This document shows, in pieces, positions 1-13,782 of a DNA stretch of 64,000 bases. Source of the DNA: Sarcomyxa edulis (taxonomy: Eukaryota; Basidiomycota; Agaricomycetes; Agaricales; Mycenaceae); NCBI GenBank assembly GCA_009761415.1, contig QUOL01000011.1:372001-436000 (forward strand), given 5' to 3'. Below the pieces are notes generated by a model. It was not told the origin of the DNA and ran no database searches. It saw only the letters and a program-made list of their open reading frames with translations. Made by a program: the position numbers and the translations under genes. Every line of letters starts with the position of its first letter. Positions within the stretch are counted from its first letter, which is position 1.

Positions 1-2120
1 TGTGGGAAACTCCATACTGTACGAGACAGTCTTGACTGTCCTCGAAATCGAAGCAGACACAGGTCTGCGAGTCATGGCTATCAATATTCTTGGAAAGTTC
101 CTCAGCAACCGTGACAATAATATACGGTATGGTCTCGTTCTCGACGTATCGTCCTCCCGCCTAATTCAGTTCTACCAGCTATGTTGCCCTCAACACTCTC
201 AACAAAGTGGTATCGATGGATACGAATGCAGTCCAACGTCATCGGAACATCATCTTAGATTGTCTCCGGGATGGAGATATCTCTATCCGACGACGAGCCC
301 TCGAACTCTCCTACGCCCTCATTAACGAACAAAACGTCCGAATACTCATCAGAGAACTTCTTGCGTTCCTTGAAGTCGCTGATGACGAGTTCAAACTCGG
401 AATGACGACTCAAATATGTTTAGCCGCTGAACGATTTGCTCCTAACAAACGGTGGCATATCGACACTGTACTCCGTGTGCTCAAACTTGTATGTTCTTTC
501 GTCACTCTCGAACTCGTTCCTCACTGACATCATGACATAGGCAGGAAATTTCGTCCGAGAGGAGATACTTTCGGCATTCATCCGGCTTGTTGCATATACC
601 CCTGAACTACAAGCTTACACTGCGTCAAAATTATATACCGCACTCCATACGGACATCTCACAAGAATCATTGACACTAGCGGCTACCTGGATCATCGGGG
701 AATACAGCGAAATATTACTCGAGGGTGGAATCATCGATGAGGATGACCCGAAACACGTCAGTAGAATCCCAATTCATATCGCGATGAGAGGACCGCAGAG
801 CTCACATATCCTCTTAGGCTGTTGACAAAGACCTTGTCGATCTACTTATCTCGATCCTCGACTCTCCCTATGCAAACTACCTCACGAGGCAATTCGTTCT
901 TACAGGTCTAACTAAGATCTCTGCCAGGCCCACTACGACATCTGCACAACAAGACCGTATAGCCGAAGTCTTGGCCAAATACACTACAAGTCCGGAACTT
1001 GAGTTACAACAGCGAGCTGTAGAATTTGCGAGCTTGTTCAATTTGGGAGATATTAGAGAAGGTGTTCTGGAGAGGATGCCTCCACCGGAGTTGAAGGCTA
1101 CCGTCATGGGTGTTGGTGAGCTCATCGTTTTTGTCTTCATTCTTATTACAAAGACATTGACTGTGTCGCCACGGAAATCTAGTGAGCGAAAACAAACCTG
1201 TCGGATCTACGCAGACCGGAAAAGATGTAAAATTTGGTGTTATCTCACTAAACAAACAAAATACTCACATCATCCTTTCTGCAGGTCGATCTCATTGGTG
1301 ATGAAATATCAGCAGCTAGTCCATCTGTGCCTGCCACCGGACAGAATAACCAAGACTTACTGGCTGAGATATTTGGTTCACCAATGACAACCACGACATC
1401 ACCTGCCCCTGGCAGTTCAGCAGCCTCACCACCCCCCACGCAAAAGAACGCCATAGACGATATCCTTGGCCTCTTCAACACTACTTCCATGACCCCCAAC
1501 CCCGCGTCGGCAGCGAGTCCCCCACCATCCTACGCCCCCTCGGGGCCTACCAATACCACACATTCTGCCTTCTCACTTCCACAGTCCCAATCCCCTGCCC
1601 CTGTTACTTCGCCACATCCAGCGGCGCCGCGTCTGACTTCATACACCGCTTATGACAAGAACGAATTGAAGATCACCTTGACGCCGCAAACGTCTCCTAC
1701 AAAGCCTGGTGTTGTTATGATATTGGCGCGATTCCAAGTGTCGGGTACTTCCGCTGTGACTGGGCTGAACTTCCAAGCGGCTGTTCCCAAGGTATGGAGT
1801 GGTTGACTTCCATCCGTTCTAATTCTGATCCCAACATCTCATGCTACTCGACTCTTAGTCCCAGCAATTACAGATGATGCCCATGTCTAATCCGAATATT
1901 AGTCCAGGAGCAGTGGAAACACAGCAGATGCGGGTGGTAGCACCAGTCAGCGTATGTTCACTCTGATTTTAGACGGGTTTATATCTCTCTGACTCTGCGA
2001 TCTTTGTAGAGCCTCGTTCGATTGAGACTTCGGATATCTTTTTCATTAGAGGGACGGGCTGTCCAGGATCAGGTAGATTTCTCTGGGTTCCCGGCAACGC
2101 TGACTGGGGGCGGATCATGA
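1..2120 (+). CDS. APL4: AP-1 complex subunit gamma (gamma-adaptin), 3' part
   Basis: This is the large gamma subunit of the AP-1 clathrin adaptor, which sorts cargo between the trans-Golgi network and endosomes. The 5' end lies outside the window, and the reading frame is open from base 2. The visible part starts in the alpha-solenoid trunk ([10 protein letters not shown], then [13 protein letters not shown] after a first intron at about 131-178). It continues through a Pro/Ser/Thr-rich hinge containing DLLAEIFG (about 1285-1620) into the gamma-ear domain ([13 protein letters not shown]). Splicing at about 1084 and 1226 must use the acceptor before TGAGCG to give [15 protein letters not shown]; the alternatives hit stops. 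The last exon begins near 2009 ([18 protein letters not shown]) and stops with TGA at 2118-2120. The family call is strong. The ear and hinge separate it from AP-2 alpha. The next gene is convergent. Confidence 0.93.
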
Positions 2121-2564
2121 TCGTGATAGACACTGAAGTTGTATTCTTTTGCTTTGGTTGTTTCAATATTGTCTTTCCCAGTGTTTCAGTCGGGTCGTAG
2201 GCTGCAAATTCGGCTTGTCAAGACCGAACGTTGATGTCATTATAAGTTCGTGAGAGATTGCTTGGATTCTTTCAAAGTACAAAAATATTTAGATCGATAC
2301 AGCGAAGACTACTGTGATATCGATGGCACGCTTCAGCTTCAGCGTCGAGAATTCGATCCCAATCTTGCACTTTCATTGGCGTATGTTTGCATATGTTGTT
2401 CAGCACCGTCCAGCGGGTTATTTTTAGACTGGACCCATCCGAGTGGCATTGTAGATTGAATGGAAGAATTGGAATCTCTCGTTTTGAATTGTAGATCATC
2501 CATCTTCAAGATAATTCTTGAGAGATAAATGATATAAACACAGTAATCCCACCAACGCCACCTA

Positions 2565-4835
2565 TCATCCGGAGAATATACCCTCAAAGTAACGAATCAA
2601 GCCTTCCCTTCCCCGCACAATCGCACCGACTACTCCATCAGGTCTGACCACCGCCACAAAACAGCCATCAGAGAATGTATATGCATCGTGCGCGTGGCCT
2701 TTACGGTCTTCGAGGATGTGATCCGCCGTCCCTTCACTAGGAGGACTGTCGATCGACCGTATCCCTGTGCGCACGATGACTGAGCAAACGGTTTCCTTGG
2801 GGAACGAAGCGAGGGCGGTGAGGATGGGAGAATATTTCTCATTCGTATCGGCAAATATGAGCACGGTATGAGACGACGGAGTGAAGATCCTGAACAGGCT
2901 TGTGGACTTGTCAGCAGCTCCACAATATACAAGACCTGGAGCATCTGGAGCACGATCCCCCGCATGAAGCTTTCCATCACTGGATGGGTTATATGGGTCC
3001 CTAGGCTCATCTGCGATGACGCTCTGTTCATCAACAACGATAGAACTCCAGCGGTAATTGACTCCCAATTGCAATAAATCTCTACCCCTCTTCCAAGCAC
3101 CGAGTTTGTTCTCGTTGGTACTATCGCGATCGAAAGTCTGTCGCAAAAGGACGGTCGTTTTGGTGAGCATCTCTGCAATGACCGGTAGACGCTCTCCAGT
3201 AAATGTCTCGAGGAGCTCGAGGGGTGCGAGGCCTTTCTGCACGAGAGCGATCTTCCAAGCTAGGTTGAAAGCATCTTGAACGCCGGAGTTCATTCCCTAA
3301 AAGGACGTGAGCTCCAGGACTCAGAGGTATTGATGGGAGATACTGACCTGTCCACCTGATGACGAAGAATGATGTTAAGCCGGGAGGTTAGTGGAGGATC
3401 GATAAATGTGCTTACCTGTGGGACTATCAAAGCGGAAGGGAAGTGGGGGTCGAGTCAGCATCCATACACGTCTAAACCCAGCTGAGATTTTACCTGTGAA
3501 CGTGCGCCGCATCTACACGTATAGAGTTTTTGACAAAATGATTTCATGAAGAGAGCATGGGAATCGCATACCTCCTGCCACAAAAACTCGGCCTTCTCCG
3601 AACTTGTCGACCATCCGTATGTTTGGACTTCGCGAGAAAGTATGTGAGAATGTGGCTCTGTATTTTCTTTGACGGTGTAAACTAACCTGTAGTGGGTCAT
3701 CCAAGTGATCTCGCCAAACTTCACGTCGGAGCGCTTAGTTTGGGCGTAGAACAACTTTAATAGTGCCTCCCGGTCAGCGGCTAGTTCCGCGTGGGGCAGG
3801 TTAGTTCCAAATATGATCATACTGAACAAACCCTTGAACTCGGTGGGGCGTAGGACAATTCTAAATTGAGAAACCGGTGATTAGAATCATACCAGAGGAC
3901 CAAAAGTAGAACGGCATACATGGCGGTAGATGCATCTCCCCACATGTGCCAATGCTAGATTTGAGGGAACATCGTAAGCATCGCACTCCCAAAAAGTGGA
4001 AATGGTAAGTACTGACATCTACATCAAGCCCTTCGACGTAAACATCACCAATGACGATCCGCTCCGCATTCCTAGTTTCTCCTAGGAAGGTCAATCCAAG
4101 AGCTTTCCTAGTCACCCCGTGGGCCCCATCCGTCCCGACGAGGAATTGGTAGTTTACGGTCTCAGAGATTTCTTGTCCATTCTGTCGTTTCACGATGTGC
4201 GCTATGACATCCTGTGCGCGTTGTTCGAACGACACAAGCTCAGTATCTAGCTCAACGAAACAGGAGTATTTCTCGAGAGCAGTTCGGAGGATCTGCTCCG
4301 AATGTGCCTGTCCCAGAAGTTTACCGTTCATCTGTAAGCGTATAGATTAGCAATGCCGCTCGAGCTGACACGAACACGACTTGATACTAAGATGAGAAAA
4401 AGACTCACGAATGGACAGGCCGGAGTAGGTTCTGTGTAAGCCTCCATTATGAGGGTGTTTCTGACAGTGACTCCATCAGGGTTGTACATGGCAAAGGGGG
4501 TGTAGACTTGTGCGTTCTTGTTCGTTGCGTAGACACCGAGCCTGTCGAATATTTCCAGGGTTCGCGGCTATGAAACGTGAGTGGACTTTTGATACAGAAC
4601 GATCGAGAGTAAACACCCACCGTTATTCCCGCCCCACGCGTCCCTTTCTTGTGTTCGGGTAGCTTGTCTATGATGCGAACGGAGACGCCATTCTGGAGGA
4701 GAGATAAGGTTAAGACAAGCCCGGTCGGGCCTGCGCCAGCCTAGTACACGAGGATCAGAACCATCGACAGGTATGTGCATAGTAGTAGAATGCAATGCCT
4801 ACAATCAAAACTGAGGGGGAAGAAGAGGAGTCCAT
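2565..4835 (-). CDS. FAD-dependent aromatic-ring monooxygenase (phenol 2-monooxygenase-like)
   Basis: This is probably an NAD(P)H- and FAD-dependent hydroxylase of the PheA/TfdB type acting on phenolic substrates; the substrate cannot be read from sequence. The ATG at 4833-4835 gives MDSSSSPSVLI, and the first intron interrupts the Rossmann motif (VLI|AGAGPTGLVL). Next come RGAGI, the GTDGAHGVTRK motif (DG fingerprint), HWHMWGD, then RMVDKFGEGRVFVAG and DAAHVHSPTGGQGMN, the second FAD-binding motif. The C-terminal ~170 residues resemble the thioredoxin-fold domain of this family (TVLIFADTNEKYSP, CFVAVVRPDGVVGA). The stop is at 2565-2567. The length, about 550 residues, is normal. The exon structure is unusual: the FAD motif lies on exons of 19 nt (3494-3512), 8 nt (3416-3423) and 8 nt (3348-3355), with introns at 3424-3493, 3356-3415 and 3297-3347. 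All junctions are GT-AG and the product is exactly the family consensus. It is transcribed away from ACC1. Confidence 0.88.
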
Positions 4836-6009
4836 GATCGATTCAGATGTATAGTCAGAATGCGAGAATATAAGCTCACCTTTTATACTCAAACGGTCAA
4901 CGGTCGTCGGTCATAACGTGGAAATTCATTCGTGAGGTCCAAGCTAATATGATCCAATACGGTATGTATACTTGCAAGCTTTTCGGGCGAGGACTGATGT
5001 CATCACGCTACTTCGCTGATTTGACGGCCGAGTGCTCTACATCTAAGGCGAGTTTAGTAAAGATGGATGATTCAGAGCTCAGACCCACATGGATGTATAG
5101 AAGCACCGTGTTGATGACTCTTAAGTATATATAGTAGACAGCCTCCAGTTTGCAGATCATTGCAGATTGGCCATTAAACTATCGAATGCTGCTTAAGGCT
5201 CCACCTAAAGGTGATAGGACGGACCCAACTAGCTGAAGTGGCACACTCCAGAGCTCCTACTTACGATCTTATTAGCGAATTGTGCAGTAGAGAAAATCTG
5301 AACGAACAATTCTTACGCTACAAAGCAACTACAGAGCGTCAGCAACGTAATGAGGGCTTGCTTCGTCGTAGATGAGGCAATTGGACGTTCATCTTTCGTT
5401 CAATATTTAATGACGATGGATCCTGGACCTTCTCGCCTTCGAGAACTCAAGGCCAGATTTTGGTCCTTGAGTACCTACGAATGTCATGATTACTCTTCGA
5501 CTGTATCAATGGTGAGAAATTCACAGTAGGCTAATACGACACTTGAGAGTTATGTGGCGTACCATATTCTTCCAAGCTCAAGACTCATGCACTGAGAATC
5601 ATAGTATATATGAAAAATTTGACCATGTGCACATAGGTCCAACACCAGGGATATGCGTTTAGGACTGCATTTGTCGTCTAAATTGTGGGGTTTTCGACAT
5701 GACCACGAGGAATAAAAAGTTCGTCAGTAGCTATGGTCTGTCTGATGTCCGTCGGGGTTGTCTGCCCTCCCGTACGTTGTCCTCCCGGCCCCGTTGGCCT
5801 GCGTTGTTCCTCCTGAAATTCCGTTCGTGCAATTCGTTGGTAGATCGAAATTAGTGTGTGGAGAAAAGGCAATAGGCTGACGTAATAGCAGTCCCCAAAA
5901 TTCTGGTGGTCCTCGATCAGTGGAAGTTTGTGACCCCACGAAACTGCACTCCCTCTCTTTCCTTACCTTTCCGTCCTTCCCTTTCTATAACGACTCTCCC
6001 GGAACCGCC
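4836..6009. other. Divergent intergenic region between monooxygenase and ACC1
   Basis: These 1.17 kb separate two genes transcribed away from each other and must hold both promoters. I found no supported coding region. Only short open frames occur, with no recognisable protein. A pyrimidine-rich stretch (about 5945-6000) directly precedes the ACC1 start and is typical of fungal core promoters. Confidence 0.6.
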
Positions 6010-9000
6010 ATGTCGGCCTACGACCATTCTCATGTGTCGCAATACATCGGTGCGTCTAGCAGGATTGTAGTCTCTAAAACACCGTTGACATACCCCATTT
6101 ATAGGCGGAAATTCATTGGAGAACGCGCCAGCAAGTAGTATTCATGACTTTGTAAAAAGCCACGGTGGTCACACCGTTATCACGAAAGTGAGTCCACTTT
6201 TTTTGGACTTGTTCGCGGTGGAACATTGCAAGACGCGCTATGGCAAATATCTAACTACCCTCTCTCCAGGTTCTGATTGCAAACAACGGTATGTTACCCG
6301 TATAACATTCTGGAACAGTACTAATTGAGCTATAGGTATCGCGGCCGTGAAGGAAATCAGATCCATCCGACAATGGAGTTACGAAACATTTGGACGCGAA
6401 CGTGAAGTCGAATTCACCGTCATGGCTACCCCAGAAGATCTCAAAGTAAACGCGGAGTACATTCGCATGGCCGACCGTTACATTGAAGTTCCGGGGGGCT
6501 CGAACAACAACAACTACGCCAACGTCGATCTCATTGTCGATGTTGCCGAACGCGCTGGAGTACATGCAGTTTGGGCAGGTTGGGGTCATGCCTCGGAAAA
6601 CCCCCGTCTTCCAGAGAGTCTAGCTGCAAGCAAGAACAAGATTGTTTTCATTGGACCACCTGGGAGTGCTATGCGTAGTTTAGGAGACAAGATCTCCAGC
6701 ACCATCGTTGCCCAGAGTGCCAACGTTCCTACCATGCCTTGGTCTGGTTCTGGAATCACAGATACTGCACTCTCGGATCGAGGCTACGTCATCGTACCAG
6801 AGGACGCTTATAACAGTGCTTGCGTGACGAGTGTTGAGGAAGGTCTGAAGAAAGCAGAGCAAATTGGATGGCCTGTGATGATCAAAGCTAGTGAGGGAGG
6901 AGGAGGAAAGGGTATTCGTAAAGTCGAACAGGCAGACGCGTTCAAAAATGCGTATCATGCTGTTGCTGGAGAGATTCCTGGTACGTGAATAGTATTCCTC
7001 CGACATATTCTATTTCCCTCATACGTTGTAGGCTCTCCCATTTTCATCATGAAACTCGCTGGGCAAGCACGGCATTTGGAAGTCCAACTTCTTGCTGACC
7101 AGTATGGCAATGCCATCTCTTTGTTCGGTCGTGATTGCTCCGTACAACGGCGTCATCAAAAAATCATTGAAGAAGCTCCAGTCACTATTGCAAAGGAGGA
7201 AACTTTCGAGCAGATGGAACGTGCTGCTGTGAGGCTGGCTAAACTTGTTGGATACGTCAGCGCAGGAACCGTAGAGTGTGCGTGTTTCGTTCTAGTCACT
7301 TTCATGTCACTAAAAGCAACCATTATTATTCTATGTAGATCTCTACAGTCATGTCGACGACTATTTCTACTTCTTGGAACTCAACCCTCGTCTCCAAGTA
7401 GAACATCCAACCACTGAAATGGTTTCCGGAGTGAATCTACCGGCAGCCCAACTTCAAATATCAATGGGTATTCCTATGCACCGTATCCGCGACATTCGCC
7501 AACTCTACGGTGTCGCCCCAAGCGCCTCTTCCGAAATCGACTTCGAGATGTTGAACCCAGACGCTAACAGACATCAGCGTAAACCAAGACCAAAAGGTCA
7601 CGTCGTCGCCGTACGTATCACAGCTGAGAACCCCGACGCTGGATTCAAGCCATCTTCCGGATCCCTTCAAGAACTCAACTTCCGTTCAAGCACCAACGTC
7701 TGGGGTTATTTCTCAGTCAGCACAGCTGGCGGTCTACACGAGTTCGCGGATTCTCAATTCGGCCATATCTTCGCGTACGGTGAAGACCGTGGCGAAAGTC
7801 GAAAGAACATGATCGTGGCTCTGAAGGAACTGAGCATTCGTGGAGATTTCAGGACTACAGTGGAGTACCTGATCAAACTTCTCGAGCTGGACGCGTTCAA
7901 GAATAATACTATCACTACCGGCTGGCTGGATTCGCTTATCAGCAACAAACTTACTGCTGAGCGTCCAGACGCGACTTTGGCTGTGGTCTGTGGGGCAGTC
8001 ACCAAGGCGTTCTTGGCTTCGGAGGGTTGTTGGGACGAATACAAGCGGATTCTCGACAAGGGTCAAGTACCTGCCCGTGATGTTCTGAAGACGGTCTTCG
8101 GTATCGATTTCATATACGAAAACACGCGCTATTCGTTTACCGCTGCTCGTTCCTCCATGACGGTTTGGACTCTGTATCTCAATGGAGGCAGGACGATGGT
8201 GGGAGCTCGGCCTTTGGCTGATGGAGGTTTGCTTGTTTTGTTGGACGGGAAAAGTCACTCTATTTATTGGAGAGAGGAGGTTGGATCGTTGAGGTTGATG
8301 GTCGACGCGAAGACTTGCTTGATCGAGCAGGAGAATGATCCCACACAGTTGAGGAGTCCGAGTCCCGGAAAATTAATCAGGTTTTTCGTGGATAGCGGTG
8401 AGCATGTCAATGCTGGGGATCAGTATGCGGAAATTGAGGTTCGTCTCTTATCTGAGCAGCTTGCTCTGATACTGATAATAATACTATCAACAGGTGATGA
8501 AAATGTACATGCCCCTCGTCGCCGCCGAGGATGGTACAGTCCAGCTCATCAAACAGCCCGGCGTAAGTCTCGAACCAGGTGACATCCTCGGTATCCTAAC
8601 TCTAGACGATCCCGCTCGAGTCAAACACGCAAAACCATTCGAAGGACTCCTCCCACCGATGGGCGCCCCAGGCGTCGTAGGCAACAAATCCGATCAGCGT
8701 CTCACTCGATGCGTACAAGTCCTCAACGATATTTTGGACGGATTCGATAATCAGGCTATCATGGTCACTACCATCAAAGACCTCATCGACGTCCTCCACG
8801 AGCCCGATTTGCCTTATGCAGAAATCACTGCTATCTTATCATCCCTCTCCGGCCGCATGCCTTCGAAATTAGAAGACAGTATCCGAGCTGCTATCGATTC
8901 AGCTAAAGCCAAAGGCGAAGCAACTGAATTCCCTGCTGTGCGAATTAAGAAACTCCTCGAACATTATGTTCAGGACAACGTCCTTCCCAAGGATAAGACG

Positions 9001-12000
9001 ATGTTCCGATCTGGTCTAGGAGCTCTTTTCGATGCGCTGGAACGATACATCGGGGGCTTGAAAGGTCATGAAACAGAGATTATCGCGAATTTGTTGGAGC
9101 GGTATGATGCGACCGAGAAATTGTTCGGCGGGAGCATCGAGGCGCGTATTCTCTCGCTTCGAGATCAATACAAGGACGATTTGGACAAGGTCGTCGCTTT
9201 GGTTCTGAGCCATATCAAGGCACAGAGTAAGGCGAAGTTGGTTTTGGCGCTTCTGGATTATGTGAAGACTAGTGGTTTGAATGTTTCGAATTCGGAGAGT
9301 CGTTTGTATAAGGTGTTGCAGAATCTTGCGGCGCTCGAGGCAAAGTACGTTCAATATCTGATAACGATGTTCAACGGGGCTGACAAGCCCAATTCTATAG
9401 ATCTTCTACACAAGTGTCCTTGAAAGCACGTGAAGTCCTTATTGTGGGACAGATGCCATCGTATGAAGAGCGTCTGATCCAGATGGAATCGGTACTCAAA
9501 AACTCTGTCACCAACAATTATTACGGCGAGCAAGGACAAGCCCCGAGGTATGAACAGCACGCTTCCTTCTTTCTCGTTCGTTTCTCATAACTCTACAGAA
9601 CACCCTCGGCTGAGGTTTTGAAGGAATTGAGTGACTCGCGATACACTGTCTATGACGTTCTTCCAGCATTCTTCAACCATTCCGATCCAATGGTCGTCCT
9701 TGGTGTGTAGTCTCTGGCATCCAATTCTCCGATAGCTGACTAGTCTCTTTCCAGCTGCTTTCGAAGTATACATTCGACGTGCATACCGCGCGTATACGTT
9801 GCTCTCCATTGACTATGAAGAGGGTGATGCCGTAGATGATGGTGAAGTACCTAACGTCGTGACATGGCGATTCAACCTTGGGCAATCTCATTCTCCTCCA
9901 TCGACTCCTAGAATATCCTTCGGGTGCGTGACTCAGATATCGTTGGAGTACTGAGACTCTAACATGACTATTTCTCTAGTGAGAATCGGAGACAAGGCTC
10001 AGTCAGCGATTTGACGTATATGTTGAACCGGCATCAGTCCCAGCCAGTGCGAACAGGAGCTATCGCCTCATTCGCTAATCTGGCCGCTCTTGCTCGGGGC
10101 TTTGGTAAGGTCGCTTCTATGCTACCTTCTTTCGACCCAGAAGAGTTCCGACACCGTTACGGGAGCAACAGCGATCCACCAAATGTCATGAACATCGCAC
10201 TGCGTATCTTCAACCCTGAGGACGACATGTCGGAAGACGAGTGGTTCAAGAAGGTGACCGAATTTGTCAATGATCATCGTGAAACCCTTTCTCGTCGCGG
10301 TGTGCGTCGTGTTTCTTTCTTCATATGTCGCCGTGGACAGTACCCCGTGTACTTCACTCTTCGTGCGGCCGATGGAGTTTGGGGTGAAGAGCAATCTATC
10401 CGTAACGTGGAGCCTGCCCTTGCTTTCCAACTCGAGCTCAGCCGATTGTCGAACTACAATCTTGTTCCATGCTTCGTGGAGGCCAAGCAGATCCATATCT
10501 ACCATGCCATCGCGAGGGAGAACCAGCTGGATAACAGGTTTTTCGTTCGTGCCCTGGTTCGGCCAGGACGTCTACGTGGAACTATGAGCACTGCGGAGTA
10601 TCTCATCTCAGAAACCGATCGGCTCGTTACCAGCGTACTGGACGCATTGGAAGTTGTTTGTGCTCAGCACAGAAATGCCGACGTCAATCATATCTTCATG
10701 AATTTCGTCTACAACCTCAATGTCACGTACGAGGATGTTCTCGCGGCTATCTCTGGGTTCATCGAACGTCACGGTAAACGATTATGGCGCCTCCACGTCA
10801 CTGGCTCGGAAATCCGCATTGCATTGGAAGACGACGATGGCAATGTCACTCCCATTCGTTGCACGATCGAGAATGTGTCCGGTTTCATTGTCAACTATCA
10901 CGGTTACCAGGAAATCACCACGGACAAGGGGACCACTATTCTCAAATCCATCGGCGAGAAAGGCCCTCTACATCTCCAGCCCGTACATCAAGCGTACCCA
11001 ACGAAAGAGTCCTTACAACCCAAACGTTACCAAGCCCATCTCGTTGGTACAACATATGTATACGATTTCCCCGATCTTTTCTCGAAAGCCTTGCATAATG
11101 TGTGGGTCAAGGCTCGCACTTGCGATCCTTCTCTGTCGATACCCAAGACCCTCTTGGAGTCCAAAGAACTTGTCCTGGACGAGCACGACCAGCTTGCGGA
11201 AGTCGACAGAGCACCTGGTAGCAATGCATTCGGTATGGTAGGATGGGTATTCACACTCAGAACTCCAGAGTTCCCACTTGGTCGTAAAGTTGTTGTGGTT
11301 GCCAACGACATTACTTACAAGATTGGATCCTTTGGTCCGATAGAGGATCAATTCTTCTATCTTGTCACTCAATACGCCCGGGACCATGGTCTCCCTCGCA
11401 TATACCTTTCGGCGAACTCCGGTGCTCGTATTGGATTGGCGGAAGAAACTCTTCCCCTCTTTTCTGCCGCGTGGAACGACAAAGACCACCCAAATAAGGG
11501 CGTCAGCTACCTTTACCTTACTCGTGATAACTTCCTCAAGCTTCAAGAGAAGGGTCTCGACGCGGTACGCACCGTTGAAATCGAGGATGACGGTGAACGC
11601 CGTTACAAAATCACCGATATCATTGGTTTACAAGACGGTCTTGGAGTAGAATGTCTGAAGGGATCCGCTCTCATTGCTGGAGAGACCTCGCGCGCCTACG
11701 ACGATATTTTCACCATCACATTGGTCACTGCTCGATCCGTGGGCATCGGTGCCTATCTCGTTCGTCTCGGCGAGCGAGCCATCCAAGTGGAAGGTCAACC
11801 AATCATCCTTACAGGTGCTGCAGCTTTGAACAAAGTCTTGGGACGTGAAGTCTACACCTCCAATCTCCAACTTGGTGGTACTCAAATCATGTTCAAGAAC
11901 GGTGTTTCTCATCTCACGGCTAGCAGCGATTTACAAGGTGCCACCCAGATTTTGGACTGGATATCGTACGTGCCCGAATTCAAGGGTGCCCCATTACCTG

Positions 12001-13309
12001 TACGCATCACCACTGATACTTGGGATCGTGATATCGGATACACTCCTCCGAAAGGAGCATACGATCCGAGATGGTTCATTGAAGGGAAGGTAGACGAGAG
12101 CACAGGAGAATACCTCTCAGGATTCTTCGACAAAGGATCGTTCCAGGAGACCCTGAGTGGTTGGGCACAGACTGTTGTCATTGGGCGTGCGCGTCTCGGT
12201 GGCATTCCGATGGGTGTCATTGCTGTCGAGACCCGTACTATCGAGCGAGTAGTCCCAGCCGATCCAGCTAACCCTGCATCGTTCGAGCAGCGTATCATGG
12301 AGGCCGGTCAGGTGTGGTACCCCAATTCGGCATATAAAACAGCTCAAGCTATTTTCGACTTCAACCGGGAAGAACTACCTCTCATCATATTTGCCAATTG
12401 GCGTGGATTCTCCGGTGGACAGCAAGACATGTATGACGAGGTTCTGAAGCAGGGATCAAAGATCGTCGACGGTCTTTCGAGCTACAAACAACCTGTGTTT
12501 GTGTACATCGTGCCGAACGGAGAGCTCCGTGGAGGTGCTTGGGTCGTCTTGGATCCTTCCATCAACTCAGAGCAGATGGAGATGTACGCCGATGTCGATG
12601 CTCGCGCTGGTGTCCTAGAACCAGAGGGCATTGTCGAGATCAAAATGCGTCGGGACAAGATTCTCAAATTGATGGAACGACTCGATTCCACGTATGCTTC
12701 CCTCAAACAAGCTACCAAGGATGCAGACAAAACGCCAGAAGAACGTGCACAGGCAGCGGCTGCACTGATTCAGCGGGAAACGTACCTTCAACCCACATAT
12801 AAGCAAATCGCATTGCTATACGCTGATCTACACGAGTAAGTCTCCCCTTTTGATTGGCTCCCTAAACTATTCTAATTATCTCTCCTAGCCGCACTGGTCG
12901 TATGGAGGCCAAAGGATGCGCCAAGCCAACTGTCTGGAAAGATTCCCGAAGACATTTCTACTGGGCAGTACGTGCTCGGGTCGCTCGCTCGGCTGCGTTG
13001 GCATTGTTGTTGGAAGCAAGCCCCGGAACGACGTTCGAATATCGCTCTGGACTTCTCGATTCGATCGCCTCTATCGAGCCTACCACGGAATACCGAGAGG
13101 TGGCAGAGACGTTGGAGAAACTCGATCTCACAAAAACGGTCATGGAACTCAAGACTGACGACTTGATGCGCCGATTGGTAGAAATGACACATCTAGATCG
13201 GAAGTCAACCATGGACGGCCTTATGCGTCTAGCGGACACCCTTTCGGAGGAAGAGAGGACAGAGCTTGTCTCTGTTTTGCAAAACGCGCCTCGCTCACCT
13301 GGTGCGTAA
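6010..13309 (+). CDS. ACC1: Acetyl-CoA carboxylase (cytosolic, multidomain)
   Basis: The enzyme carboxylates acetyl-CoA to malonyl-CoA, the committed step of fatty-acid synthesis. The ATG at 6010 gives [15 protein letters not shown]. The biotin carboxylase domain follows ([70 protein letters not shown]). The biotin site is EVMKMYMPL, with the biotinyl-Lys codon at 8500-8502, directly after a splice junction at 8493/8494. A long central domain comes next. The carboxyltransferase is mostly one large exon (from about 9980 to 12839) containing [28 protein letters not shown] and [21 protein letters not shown]. The last exon ends [12 protein letters not shown] at 13307-13309. The domain set and length (about 2,200 residues) match the fungal cytosolic enzyme, and no mitochondrial presequence is seen. 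An unusually short 19-nt exon (6270-6288) encodes VLIANNG. Confidence 0.97.
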
Positions 13310-13782
13310 GTCACGAACTCCGGACCAGGTGGACACTGATTCGTTAGATCTTTAGGTCCCCCCTCGTACGCGGGCTAGATTTCTTGCATTGTATTTTTTA
13401 GACTCATCAGCATACTCATATCCTCGCTATCGCATCTGTTTTCTTTTCTTTTCTTTCTGTCAGTAATATACATTCATAGGATCTAGTAGTCGAAAATCTA
13501 GAAGCACTCCAATATATACCGTACTTATCTCACCAACATATCGCTGTCGACTCAGTCTAGTCTCTTGCGTTCTGTTTGTATTGCTCATCTAGTACTCATG
13601 CTCTGCATCGCTTTCTCAGTTTCTGGCTATCAGAGTACTTGTTGAGTCGCGTCGGTGGGAGGAAGCGCCGATCACGGAACATTTGATTCGGTAATCCTTC
13701 GCGTCCTTACCGGTCCTCCCAGTCACTTGCCTTATAAAATGGCAGACCTCTATCAACGCCACCAACAAAGCACCTGTCCCCA
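13310..13782. other. Intergenic region ACC1 to enone reductase
   Basis: It holds the ACC1 3' flank and the promoter of the next gene on the same strand. It includes a T/C-rich stretch at about 13438-13460. I see no supported gene; a minus-strand open frame overlapping the next start has no family features. Confidence 0.5.
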
